Part shown: piece by piece, positions 44,079-51,579 of the stretch | Numbering within the stretch: the stretch's first letter is position 1 | How the letters are laid out: each line of letters starts with the position of its first letter | DNA from: Butyrivibrio hungatei | Lineage (GTDB): Bacteria > Bacillota > Clostridia > Lachnospirales > Lachnospiraceae | Reading direction: 5' to 3' | NCBI RefSeq assembly: GCF_900101605.1 | Contig: NZ_FMUR01000010.1 | Location: 111,891 to 175,890 of the forward strand | DNA: 64,000 bases | The notes under the pieces: model-generated | Database searches by the model: none | Told to the model about the DNA's origin: nothing | What the model saw: the letters and a program-made list of their open reading frames with translations, nothing else | Program-made: the position numbers and the translations under genes

Positions 44079-44288
44079 ATGAAGCATCGGCCTTCTGCGC
44101 ATGAAGTTACAAAACTTACAGAGGCTTTTGATAAGCTGCTCGGACCTCGGAGACTTATAGTCGGCTTATCCGGAAAAGTTAATATCGAGAAAATCTCAAT
44201 AACTTGTAAAGGTGACTTTCCCTTTCCTTTTCAAGCTTTTGGACAACACTTTGAATTGGAGGTGACGGGTCAATATGCAGGAAATTGA
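44079..44288 (+). CDS. Small hypothetical protein
   Basis: 69 residues beginning MKHRPSAHEVTKLTEAFDKLLGPRR. An AGGGGGA lies close upstream of the ATG. It overlaps the following gene by 14 nt. No family is recognised and an antisense frame overlaps it, so the call is tentative. Confidence 0.4.
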   Translation: MKHRPSAHEVTKLTEAFDKLLGPRRLIVGLSGKVNIEKISITCKGDFPFPFQAFGQHFELEVTGQYAGN

Positions 44289-44481
44289 GTTTTATTGCAA
44301 GAAGTGTAGGAAGACTATGAAGATGTCTTATGCACTTACCGGAGATAAGGACGCTCCGGCCATGAATGGAATCATCATCAGGTGTCACACACGTAAGTGC
44401 ACCAGAGTAGTTACCCTTAAGAATTTCACGGAGGGTAAGATAGTACAGAGAGCAAACGTATCCGGCAGATGCTATCTGTAA
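44275..44481 (+). CDS. Small Cys-rich (zinc-ribbon-like) protein
   Basis: 68 residues with FYCKKCRKTM near the start and RCHTRKCTRVV later, a four-Cys arrangement compatible with a metal site. GGAGGTGAC lies 10 nt before the ATG, a strong ribosome site. Located before a structured RNA and an XRE regulator. Function unknown. Confidence 0.6.
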   Translation: MQEIEFYCKKCRKTMKMSYALTGDKDAPAMNGIIIRCHTRKCTRVVTLKNFTEGKIVQRANVSGRCYL

Positions 44482-44498
44482 ATAAATTAGAAATCAGG

Positions 44499-44620
44499 CG
44501 CGGTGATCCGTGCATAAAAAACACAACTAAATGAGGGCATCATGATATGGGGGTATAGCCCACCGCGGACGCATGATAAGAAATCAGTTAAAGGCTGAGT
44601 CTTATTGTGCGTCCTTTTTC
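44499..44620 (+). ncRNA. Candidate structured regulatory RNA with overlapping terminator
   Basis: P1 pairs CGCGGTG (44499-44505) with CACCGCG (44561-44567). Inside, a GTG..CAC hairpin around CATAAAAAA and a GGGC (44535-44538)/GCCC (44558-44561) hairpin make a junction. A terminator, GGACGCATGATAAGA (44567-44581) with TCTTATTGTGCGTCC (44600-44614) and a T-run, starts at the last base of P1, so the two compete. This is the plan of a riboswitch or antiterminated leader; it lies before the XRE gene at 44661. I cannot match it to a known class. Confidence 0.5.
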
Positions 44621-44660
44621 TTTGTTCCTTTTCTGGTTTCAGCCCGGAAAGAGGGAGAAG

Positions 44661-44987
44661 ATGAAGAATATTATTAAAGAAGAAACACTGGGACAGAGAA
44701 TTAAGGCAGCAAGGATCAGAATGGGGATGACGCAGGAACAGCTTGCAGAAGTGATGTGCATTCCTAAGTCTACAATCTCTGCTTATGAGAATGATAAGGT
44801 GGATATCAAGGGAAGTGTGCTCGTGGAGCTGTCAAAGCATCTTGATACTACACCAAATTATCTGCTTGGGCTTGAGGGTAAGGAAGAGGATGCATATCTG
44901 AAAGAGATAAATTCATTGCTTGCGAAGATAACAAATATCAAGATAAGAAGGATACTTAAAACTCAGATTGAAGCTTTAGTTAAATAG
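44661..44987 (+). CDS. XRE-family regulator
   Basis: 108 residues from the ATG at 44661 (GAGGGAG upstream; the frame from 44607 runs through the terminator). ETLGQRIKAARIRMGMTQEQLAEVMCIPKSTISAYENDK is a clear HTH, with a C-terminal helix region. Likely controls ICE1 excision or transfer genes, given its place among regulators and the integrase. Confidence 0.85.
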   Translation: MKNIIKEETLGQRIKAARIRMGMTQEQLAEVMCIPKSTISAYENDKVDIKGSVLVELSKHLDTTPNYLLGLEGKEEDAYLKEINSLLAKITNIKIRRILKTQIEALVK

Positions 44988-44996
44988 TATAGATGA

Positions 44997-45028
44997 AAAA
45001 AGGTTCCTCCAAAGCGTGGAACCTTTTT
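44997..45028. terminator. Bidirectional terminator
   Basis: AAAAAGGTTCC (44997-45007) pairs with GGAACCTTTTT (45018-45028) between convergent genes. Confidence 0.85.
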
Positions 45029-45060
45029 AGCTTGTTCCATTTGCAGTTTGTGTGTCATTA

Positions 45061-45780
45061 TCAATCCTCAAAGTCGAAATAAATATAACAGTGATCTGAG
45101 TAAGCTGTAGATTTTGGAGAAGATACTGTCGTGATTTTTTTAATAAAACAATCATTTACGAAGATGTAATCAAGTTTTTTATCATTCCAGGTGGCATTAC
45201 CATCAGTAATCTCTTGCAATTCGTTATTAAACTTTTCAAGGTATTCTGGGAATACTGCATCAGGATGTAAGTTAAAGTCCCCAAGCATAGCAAAAGAAAT
45301 TTCTTTATGCTTGTTTTCTTGAGCTTTTAATAGCATTGCATCAAGAAATTTCTTTTTATTATGTCTGTTATTTTTTTTGTTACCCTGTAAATCTTTAGTT
45401 TCAGCAAGAGGAACATCTACTGCAAGAAGATGTATATTGAGGTCATTGATTTGAACTTCTCGCCAGTTTCTGAGATCATAGGAATTGATATTTCCTTCAT
45501 CTGAAATATCGGTAATTTCGTATTTTGATGCAATGAGAACACGTTTTCTTAAGTCTTTGTCCTGATTATTCTTATTAACACAAAAATGGTCGAAGCCTAT
45601 TTGGCGCAGTCCATTGGTGATCAAATTATTGCTGTAACGGATCATATATTCAGGCAATACGGCAAAATCAGGGTTTACTTCGTGGATTGTGTTTACTACA
45701 TTGGAAATATTTCCAATGTTGGGTGTTAAAAGATCTAATGTACCGCCATTATCTATATTCCATATCATTCCTCTATGCAT
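45061..45780 (-). CDS. Endonuclease/exonuclease/phosphatase (EEP) family protein
   Basis: 239 residues from the ATG at 45780 (AAGGAG 8 nt upstream; the ATG at 45786 is too close). MIWNIDNGG, the metal-binding Glu in AVLPEYM, MLGDFN, LDYIFV and the terminal YSDHCYIYF are the EEP catalytic motifs (Asn, Glu, Asp-x-Asn, Asp-His). DNase or phosphoesterase activity is likely. It is the second gene of a two-gene operon with a small DNA-binding-like protein. Confidence 0.75.
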   Translation of the reverse strand: MHRGMIWNIDNGGTLDLLTPNIGNISNVVNTIHEVNPDFAVLPEYMIRYSNNLITNGLRQIGFDHFCVNKNNQDKDLRKRVLIASKYEITDISDEGNINSYDLRNWREVQINDLNIHLLAVDVPLAETKDLQGNKKNNRHNKKKFLDAMLLKAQENKHKEISFAMLGDFNLHPDAVFPEYLEKFNNELQEITDGNATWNDKKLDYIFVNDCFIKKITTVSSPKSTAYSDHCYIYFDFED

Positions 45781-45791
45781 GAGCATACTCC

Positions 45792-46106
45792 TTATATCTT
45801 TGTAAATGTATTTGTTTTTAAACTGTCTTTTTGATCGTTTACTGTGATTTTAAGCTCCTCCTGATGGTTATAAAGTTTAACTCCAAGATTTGATGGAGGT
45901 GTTTGGATGAGATCTCTCAGTGCAAATTTTGTACCTGATGGCATTTCACTTATTTTTTTTACGACTGTCTTCCACATGGTAGCATATGATCGTTCTTTAA
46001 GAGAAGCATCTTTACAATATGATGGCACATCTGGATATCCTTTTTCTTTTGCAAATCCCATTAGCTTTTCCCATTCTTTATCATTTACTGTGAACTGTAC
46101 TCGCAT
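45792..46106 (-). CDS. Small DNA-binding-like protein (DUF1413-type C-terminus)
   Basis: 104 residues from the ATG at 46106 (GAAAGGAC upstream); the frame from 46160 extends into the operator region. The N-terminus MRVQFTVNDKEWEKLMGFAKEKGY is like a ribbon-helix-helix antitoxin, and SGTKFALRDLIQT resembles DUF1413. It overlaps the ribosome site of the EEP gene and has palindromic sites upstream, consistent with an autoregulated pair. Confidence 0.55.
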   Translation of the reverse strand: MRVQFTVNDKEWEKLMGFAKEKGYPDVPSYCKDASLKERSYATMWKTVVKKISEMPSGTKFALRDLIQTPPSNLGVKLYNHQEELKITVNDQKDSLKTNTFTKI

Positions 46107-46120
46107 TATTTGTCCTTTCC

Positions 46121-46184
46121 AAGGTGTCTGAACAAACACCTTGAGATTATAATACATCATCTAAGGCGTTTGTTCAAATACCTT
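46121..46184. promoter_or_regulatory. Promoter flanked by two related inverted sites
   Basis: AAGGTGT (46121-46127) with ACACCTT (46136-46142) makes a palindromic site, and GGCGTTTGTTCAAATACCTT (46165-46184) is an imperfect inverse copy of it. Between them lies TATTATAAT/ATTATAATA, usable as a -10 for the minus-strand pair. The layout is that of an operator-controlled promoter. Confidence 0.5.
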
Positions 46185-46189
46185 CTTCA

Positions 46190-46216
46190 AAAAAGTACAA
46201 CGTCCTTGTACTTTTT
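46190..46216. terminator. Terminator-like hairpin
   Basis: AAAAAGTACAA (46190-46200) and TTGTACTTTTT (46206-46216) form a perfect 11-bp stem with loop CGTCC. It lies in the divergent gap before the sigma-like gene. Confidence 0.75.
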
Positions 46217-46335
46217 GCTCCCTAAGTCCAATCTTTGGCAAACGATTAAAAATGAGTGACAACCTATAATAAGTCTTGTCAACGAGATACAAGAAGCTAA
46301 CCGGTTATGCTTCAGAAATTCTATAGGAGGTACAC

Positions 46336-46896
46336 ATGGAATCTGAGGCAATTAGCATTGACAAATACTTAGACAGTGATGTGAGTCAGAGATTTGAATT
46401 TCTATATGAAAACTATTCAGTCCTGAAAGCAATCATCAAAGATTATCGAGAAGACATCATCAATGATGTGATTGACATGAAAAGCTACAACAGAAGAGCT
46501 GCCAATGGAGAACTTGGAGTCAGGGTTCAGGTGTCTATGGGTACAAGTAACCCGACCATGAATAAGGCAATCAATAATATCACAATTGCAAAGGCAGTTG
46601 ATGAAGGGTATCTGGATGAGGATTTCTTTGAAGACACGGATGATCCAGAAGCTCTGGTAAAAAGAGTAACCATCTACCACAGAGTAAGCATTGATTATCT
46701 GTCTTTCCAAAGTAAGATGGAGACTCTTAAGCCAAAGGATCAGAAAATCCTTAGGGAGTACCTTTCAGGGACTAAGACCTTTAGAGATTTTTCAGAAGAG
46801 ATGGGAATTGATTATCAGTCGGCAGTTAAGAAAATAGGAAGAATCAAGCATAAACTGATTGAACGTGTAGAACCAAGACTTAGGAGGGGAGCATAA
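46336..46896 (+). CDS. Sigma-70 region-4-like regulator
   Basis: 186 residues. The C-terminal part LKPKDQKILREYLSGTKTFRDFSEEMGIDYQSAVKKIGRIKHKLIERV is an HTH like sigma region 4, with an acidic N-terminal part. AGGAGGT precedes the ATG. Such proteins stand before excisionase and integrase on related ICEs and may switch on excision; this is inference. Confidence 0.65.
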   Translation: MESEAISIDKYLDSDVSQRFEFLYENYSVLKAIIKDYREDIINDVIDMKSYNRRAANGELGVRVQVSMGTSNPTMNKAINNITIAKAVDEGYLDEDFFEDTDDPEALVKRVTIYHRVSIDYLSFQSKMETLKPKDQKILREYLSGTKTFRDFSEEMGIDYQSAVKKIGRIKHKLIERVEPRLRRGA

Positions 46897-46898
46897 AG

Positions 46899-47108
46899 AT
46901 GGCATACAGAAGAGCAGATGTAGAGGAAACAGCATTATACGCAAAGAAGTTTGTTCGTTATGAAGAGGGTGCAAAAAAGTACAGCATGGGTCTTTCAAAG
47001 TTTCAAACTTTGGCAAGAGAAGCAAAGGCTACTTATAAAGTAGACAAGCTGGTGCTTGTAAACTGTGACCTTTTTGAGAAATACCTTGAGACTTTCAGAG
47101 AGTTCTGA
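46899..47108 (+). CDS. Excisionase-like DUF6462 protein
   Basis: 69 residues. YAKKFVRYEEGAKKYSMGLSKFQTLAREAKATYKVDKLVLVN is the DUF6462/excisionase winged-helix pattern. It starts 2 bp after the sigma-like gene and is the last gene before int, a typical place for a recombination directionality factor. A similar domain is in 48980-49438. Confidence 0.75.
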   Translation: MAYRRADVEETALYAKKFVRYEEGAKKYSMGLSKFQTLAREAKATYKVDKLVLVNCDLFEKYLETFREF

Positions 47109-47140
47109 TTGGTTAGCTCAGTAAAACAATTGAAGGATGT

Positions 47141-47250
47141 AAGAGGACCGGAAATGCCAGGTTTTCATTGATATTTAGTGCTGACAGGCATATAATTAAA
47201 GAGTGCAAATGCCTTGTTTATGCAATTCTAAGCATTAAGGGTCCTCTTTT
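47141..47250 (+). promoter_or_regulatory. Structured integrase leader (attenuator-like)
   Basis: AAGAGGACC (47141-47149) is complementary to GGTCCTCTT (47240-47248), which is followed by TT and then the AACAGGAGG ribosome site. The 90-nt interior contains AGGCAT (about 47186)/ATGCCT (about 47209) as an inner stem. Formation of the outer stem could end transcription or hide the int start region. Confidence 0.5.
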
Positions 47251-47267
47251 AACAGGAGGAAAATAGA

Positions 47268-48506
47268 ATGGCAAAAGCAAGGAAAGATTTAAGAGGTCGA
47301 GCCCTTAAACCGGGTGAGATCCAGAGAAAAGATGATCAGCGATATATGTATTCCTACACAGACCCTCTTGGGAGAAGGAAGTTTATATACGCAAATGATC
47401 TGACAGAGCTCCGGGAAAAGGAGCAGAAGCTTCAAAGAGATCAGCTTGACGGTCTTGACCTGTATGCTGCAGGAAAAGCAACTATCAACGATACCTTTGA
47501 TCGTTACATGTCAACTAAATATGAGCTGAGAGATTCCACCAGAGACGGATACATTTACTTCTATAATCATTTTGTTCGTGAGAACTTCGGACTTAAAAAG
47601 CTTATAGATATAAAGTATTCAGATGTCCTTCAGTATTACTACTATTTGCTGAATGAACTGGATGTGTCCATCAGTACAGTGCAGACAATTCATGGATTGC
47701 TACATCCGACTTTTGAACTTGCTGTGAGAGATGATATTATAAGGAAGAATCCTTCCGATGGAGTTATCGCAGAGATTTCCAAAAAGACAGATAAGAAAGC
47801 AGGCATAAGACATGCTCTTACAAGAGATGAGCAGAGAGTATTCATGGATTACATGGCAAAACATCCGGTGTACTATCACTGGTGGCCATTGTTCACAGTG
47901 CTTCTTGGAACAGGGATGCGTATCGGTGAGTGTTTAGGGATAAGATGGGAGGATCTTGATTTCAAGGAGCGTATTGTTTCAGTAAATCATAGCGTGGTTT
48001 TTCGTTATGATTCACAGAGAAAAAATTCCACAGTGACTATATCACTTCCAAAGACAAAGGCTGGTATCAGAGATATCCCGATGCTTGATATTGTAAAAGA
48101 TGCATTTGAGATAGAAAAAGAAGAACAGGCAGTCTCAGGAGGGAATCAGCAGGTTATTGATGGGATGAAAGGATTTGTCTTCTGCAATAGATTTAAGAAG
48201 GTACATAATCCTCAAACAGTGAATGATACAATTCGTAGGATCTGCAAAGCCTACAACTCAGAAGAATTACTTAATGCAAAGAAGGAGAACAGAGATCCAA
48301 TTATCTTACCGGATTTCTCTTGTCATCATTTGAGACATACCTTTGCAACCAGGCTTTGTGAGACAGAAACCAATCTGAAAGTTATTCAGGATATAATGGG
48401 ACATGCAAGTATTGAAACAACCATGAACATTTATGCTGAAGCAACGCAGGAGATGAAGAAGTTATCATTCCAGAATTTGGCATCAAAATTGGATGACATC
48501 TTTTAA
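47268..48506 (+). CDS. int: Tyrosine recombinase integrase of ICE1
   Basis: 412 residues. An N-terminal arm-binding segment (YMYSYTDPLGRRKFIYANDL), a core-binding SAM-like domain, and the catalytic domain with Arg in GTGMRIGECLG, HHLRHTFATR, and MGHASIETTMNIYAE with the nucleophile Tyr near residue 389. All catalytic residues are present. It lies 167 bp inside attR, as expected for an element using the lysS 3' end. Confidence 0.93.
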   Translation: MAKARKDLRGRALKPGEIQRKDDQRYMYSYTDPLGRRKFIYANDLTELREKEQKLQRDQLDGLDLYAAGKATINDTFDRYMSTKYELRDSTRDGYIYFYNHFVRENFGLKKLIDIKYSDVLQYYYYLLNELDVSISTVQTIHGLLHPTFELAVRDDIIRKNPSDGVIAEISKKTDKKAGIRHALTRDEQRVFMDYMAKHPVYYHWWPLFTVLLGTGMRIGECLGIRWEDLDFKERIVSVNHSVVFRYDSQRKNSTVTISLPKTKAGIRDIPMLDIVKDAFEIEKEEQAVSGGNQQVIDGMKGFVFCNRFKKVHNPQTVNDTIRRICKAYNSEELLNAKKENRDPIILPDFSCHHLRHTFATRLCETETNLKVIQDIMGHASIETTMNIYAEATQEMKKLSFQNLASKLDDIF

Positions 48507-48526
48507 GAAAGTCGGGCTGAAAATCC

Positions 48527-48583
48527 TGACAACAAAAAATCCAAAAGACAACAATTTGACAACAAATTTGTTCTGACAACAAA
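48527..48583. repeat. Integrase arm-type sites, right end
   Basis: Three exact TGACAACAAA copies (48527-48536, 48557-48566, 48574-48583) plus AGACAACAA at 48546-48554. The same word occurs at the left end (10303-10312). Confidence 0.75.
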
Positions 48584-48672
48584 GAATAATAAGTCAACAC
48601 AACGAGACGTATAGATAGCAAAAATCGCATGATAAACCGTCTCGAAGAAAGATAATGAGATGAGAGGAGTAA

Positions 48673-48689
48673 TCCCGACCTTGAAAAGT
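48673..48689. other. attR core of ICE1 / left boundary of ICE2
   Basis: TCCCGACCTTGAAAAGT, 16/17 identical to the lysS copy. The bases that follow (TTA AAT TAA) in the lysS frame would encode LN and a stop, so this junction once completed lysS, before ICE1 inserted. Confidence 0.8.
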
Positions 48690-48979
48690 TTAAATTAACA
48701 TTTGGACTTATTACGACTCACCGTTATCCGTGGACATACAATGTAATCCAAAAACGCCATGAATGTACAACAGATTCATTGGATTTCTACGGAGCTATTC
48801 GGACCGGTATGTAGTTTTCTCAATAAAATATCAGGACAAACATGGTGTGTCAGAGGAATGATCAGTTCATAAAAAACCATGATATAAAGACCACATTTTT
48901 CTAAAAAAGGAAGATGTGGTTTTTTTGTACCCAAAATCTTCTTAACTGCATCTCGTAACTAAGAAAAAGGAGGTTACGG
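48690..48979 (+). promoter_or_regulatory. ICE2 left-end noncoding region
   Basis: No gene is seen in this 290-bp stretch. A terminator, ACCACAT (48890-48896) with ATGTGGT (48914-48920) and a T-run to 48927, matches the position of the ICE1 left-end terminator. The TGACAACAAA arm word of ICE1 is absent, so ICE2 must have used different arm sites. Confidence 0.55.
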
Positions 48980-49438
48980 ATGAATCGCGGAAAATCCCCA
49001 CCAATCAATTTAGACAAGTATCTTGTCGGAAAAGAACATCGTTACTGTACTTACAATGAAGGAGCAAGGCTTTACTGCATGAATTATTGGAGCTTTGTAA
49101 CGTTCTGTAAGGAAGCAGGAGCAAATTTCAAGCTTCGTAAGACTGCAATTGTGGATCTGAACATTGTTGATAAGTACATTGAGGAGAATTTTAAAGAAGA
49201 ATATGAAAGAGAGGTTTCGGAAATGGCTAGTAGAAGAAAGATTGAAGATTTAGCTGACGTTGTTAAGAAAGGCAAAAAGAAATATGTGAGATATGCAGAA
49301 GGAGCGGAGCTTTATTCCATTGGCCTGCATACTTTTGAGAATTTGGCAAAAGAAGCAAAGGCAACTAGGAAAGTAAAAGGTGTGGTTCTCTGTAACACTG
49401 AAAAGATTGATGCATTTATCGAGTCGTTTGAGGAATAA
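48980..49438 (+). CDS. Fused tandem DUF6462 protein
   Basis: 152 residues with two copies of the same fold: residues 18-65 (HRYCTYNEGARLYCMNYWSFVTFCKEAGANFKLRK) and 95-148 (KKYVRYAEGAELYSIGLHTFENLAKEAKATRKVKG). In ICE1 the equivalent position has two separate genes (10499 and 10770). AAGGAGG lies upstream of the ATG. Function unknown, linked to parA/parB. Confidence 0.7.
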   Translation: MNRGKSPPINLDKYLVGKEHRYCTYNEGARLYCMNYWSFVTFCKEAGANFKLRKTAIVDLNIVDKYIEENFKEEYEREVSEMASRRKIEDLADVVKKGKKKYVRYAEGAELYSIGLHTFENLAKEAKATRKVKGVVLCNTEKIDAFIESFEE

Positions 49439-49451
49439 GGAGGAAGAACAG

Positions 49452-50264
49452 ATGTCTAAAGTAATTGCGGTAACAAATCAGAAGGGCGGCGTAGGAAAGA
49501 CTGTAACAAGTGTAAATCTGGGAATTGGGCTTGCAAGAGAAGGCTACAGTGTATTGATGATAGATGCAGATCCGCAGGGCTCGATGTCAATTAGTCTTGG
49601 ATGTGATGAACCCGACAGTTTGGATTATTCATTGGCAACGGCTCTTGTAAATATCATAAATGATGAACCCGTGGATGTTGCAAAGGGGCTCATCAGGCAC
49701 CCTGAGGGAGTTGACTTTATGCCGGGAAATATCGAGCTTTCAAGTTTGGAAATCAGTATGACCGGAGTGATAAGCAGAGAGACAATCCTCAAAGAATATG
49801 TGGATAAGGCAAGAGAACGGTATGACTTTATCATAATTGATTGTATGCCATCACTTGGAATGTTGACAATAAATGCTCTGGCTTGTGCAGATTCTGTGGT
49901 TATTCCTTGCCAGGCTGCTTATCTTCCAGTAAAGGGCTTACAGCAGCTTATCAGAACAATAGGAAGAGTAAAGCGTCAGCTCAATCCTAAGCTTGAGATT
50001 GAAGGAATACTCATCACTATGGTTGATAACAGAACAAATTATGCAAAAGATATCTCAGCGCAGATATATGAAGCGTATTCATCAAGCATAAATGTGTTTA
50101 AAACAGAGATTCCGTTATCTGTACGAGCAGCTGAGATAAGTGCTTCAGGAAGCAGTTTATATCAGTATGATCCCAAGGGAAAAGCGGCATTTGCTTATTC
50201 AGCGTTTATCAAGGAGGTTATGAACAATGGCACAAAGAATTGGGCAGAAGTTAAAGCTATCTAG
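49452..50264 (+). CDS. parA: ParA-family ATPase (ICE2 copy)
   Basis: 270 residues from the ATG at 49452 (AAGGAGGAAG upstream). Walker A NQKGGVGKTVTSVNL, LMIDADPQGSMS, FIIIDCMPSLGM. It is closely similar to the ICE1 ParA over its length, but the C-terminus runs 38 nt into parB, longer than in ICE1. Confidence 0.93.
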   Translation: MSKVIAVTNQKGGVGKTVTSVNLGIGLAREGYSVLMIDADPQGSMSISLGCDEPDSLDYSLATALVNIINDEPVDVAKGLIRHPEGVDFMPGNIELSSLEISMTGVISRETILKEYVDKARERYDFIIIDCMPSLGMLTINALACADSVVIPCQAAYLPVKGLQQLIRTIGRVKRQLNPKLEIEGILITMVDNRTNYAKDISAQIYEAYSSSINVFKTEIPLSVRAAEISASGSSLYQYDPKGKAAFAYSAFIKEVMNNGTKNWAEVKAI

Positions 50265-51147
50265 TATAGATGAACTCCTCGGTGTTCCAAGCACCGAGGG
50301 GACAGTAGATCTTGATGTATTAACAATATATCCTTTCGAAAATCATCCGTTTAAGGTAATTGATGATGAAAAGATGGAAGAGCTTGTAGAGAGCATCAAG
50401 GAAAGCGGGGTTCTTACTCCGGTACTTGTAAGACCTGATGATGAAGGTACTTATGAAATGATTTCCGGTCATAGAAGACTTCATGCGGCGAAAAGGGCAG
50501 GACTTAGGAAGATACCGGCAATTATCAAGGAAATGACCAATGATGATGCGACTATTGCAATGGTTAACGCAAATATGCAGAGGGAAGAGATTCTGCCTAG
50601 TGAGAAAGCGTTTGCTTATAAGATGAAGCTTGATGCAATAAGAAGCCAAGGAAAGCGAAGAGATTTAACTTCTGATCAAGTTGAGCAGAAGTTGGATGGA
50701 AAAACTTCAAGGGAGATAATTGCAGAAGAAATGGGCTGTAGTGGTGCTCAGGTTGCAAGATTTATAAGACTTACGGAACTTATTCCCAAACTGTTGGATA
50801 TGGTTGATGAAAAGAGATTAGCGTTATCTGTAGCAGTAGAACTCTCCTATTTCAACAATAACTACCAACAATGGCTCTACGAATATATTCATGAAAATGG
50901 AATGCTCAAGCAGGAACAACTTATAGATCTTCGTCAGTACCGAGATGATGATTCTCTTACACAGGAACAGATGATAGAAATCTTAATTCAGAAAAAAGCT
51001 ACACCACAACCAAGAAAGAAAATCACAATCACAGAGCGAAGGCTCAATAAGTATTTTCCGGCTTACTATTCTCAGATTGAGATAGAGCGAGTGATTGTTG
51101 GACTTTTGGAACAGTGGAAGGCTTCACAGGAAGGCGAGGAAAAATGA
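50227..51147 (+). CDS. parB: ParB-family protein (ICE2 copy)
   Basis: 306 residues, AAGGAGG upstream. NHPFKVIDDEKMEELVESI, TYEMISGHRRLHAAKRAG, NMQREEILPSEKAFAYK and an HTH (CSGAQVARFIRLTELIPKLL). The same length as the ICE1 copy, yet with clear substitutions, so the two elements probably have separate centromere sites. Confidence 0.92.
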   Translation: MAQRIGQKLKLSSIDELLGVPSTEGTVDLDVLTIYPFENHPFKVIDDEKMEELVESIKESGVLTPVLVRPDDEGTYEMISGHRRLHAAKRAGLRKIPAIIKEMTNDDATIAMVNANMQREEILPSEKAFAYKMKLDAIRSQGKRRDLTSDQVEQKLDGKTSREIIAEEMGCSGAQVARFIRLTELIPKLLDMVDEKRLALSVAVELSYFNNNYQQWLYEYIHENGMLKQEQLIDLRQYRDDDSLTQEQMIEILIQKKATPQPRKKITITERRLNKYFPAYYSQIEIERVIVGLLEQWKASQEGEEK

Positions 51148-51148
51148 T

Positions 51149-51514
51149 ATGATGGAATACTTTTATGGCGTTCAGTCTGAGCAATATGCATCTGTAGAGA
51201 TTCCGAAGGAACTGCTTACAGGGAAGAATTTCTCTTCCCTGTCCGTTTCATCAAAGATGCTTTATGCAGTTCTTTTGGACAAGATGGGAGAGGCCAAAAA
51301 ACATAACTGGTTCGATGATGAGAACAGAGTTTATATCATATATCCTCTTAGCAAGATTGAGGAAGATATCAATTTCTCAAGGCATACGATTATTGATTGT
51401 ATGAATGAATTGGAAGAATTCGGGCTTATCTATAAGCTTCAGGCAAAGGGGAAGCCAAGCAAGATCTACGTTAAGAATTTTAATCTGAAAAGAAGATTTC
51501 AGCTTATAGGGTAG
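51149..51514 (+). CDS. RepA_N-domain-only protein
   Basis: 121 residues from the ATG at 51149, GAGGA upstream. FYGVQSEQYASVEIPKELLTGKNFSSLSVSSKMLYAVLLDKM and CMNELEEFGLIYKLQAKGKPSKIYVKNF match the N-terminal domain of the RepA-type initiators next door but the C-terminal domain is missing. It may be a stand-alone regulator of replication or a deletion derivative. Confidence 0.7.
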   Translation: MMEYFYGVQSEQYASVEIPKELLTGKNFSSLSVSSKMLYAVLLDKMGEAKKHNWFDDENRVYIIYPLSKIEEDINFSRHTIIDCMNELEEFGLIYKLQAKGKPSKIYVKNFNLKRRFQLIG

Positions 51515-51579
51515 TGCAGAAATTGCACCACTCAAGTCCACAGAACATCGTGGAAAGTTATTGAAGGGAGGAAAAAGGA

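Larger units (their letters stand above)
10231..48689. mobile_element. ICE1: 38.5-kb integrative and conjugative element in lysS
   Basis: The boundaries are the direct core repeats at 10231-10247 and 48673-48689. Inside are a tyrosine integrase at the right end, DUF6462 proteins, ParA/ParB/RepA, a full Gram-positive type IV secretion gene set (PcfB, VirD4, Maff2, TrbL-like, PrgI, VirB4, NlpC/P60), MobC and a relaxase, and cargo. The order resembles Tn1549/CTn-type elements of clostridia. All key transfer genes are full length, so it could still be mobile. The cargo between 32.4 and 40.4 kb is visibly more AT-rich than the backbone genes, which points to later acquisition. Confidence 0.88.

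Noticed and set aside
10260..48690. Antibiotic resistance cargo
   Set aside because: All ICE1 cargo genes were inspected; none matches ribosome protection, efflux or inactivating enzyme families.
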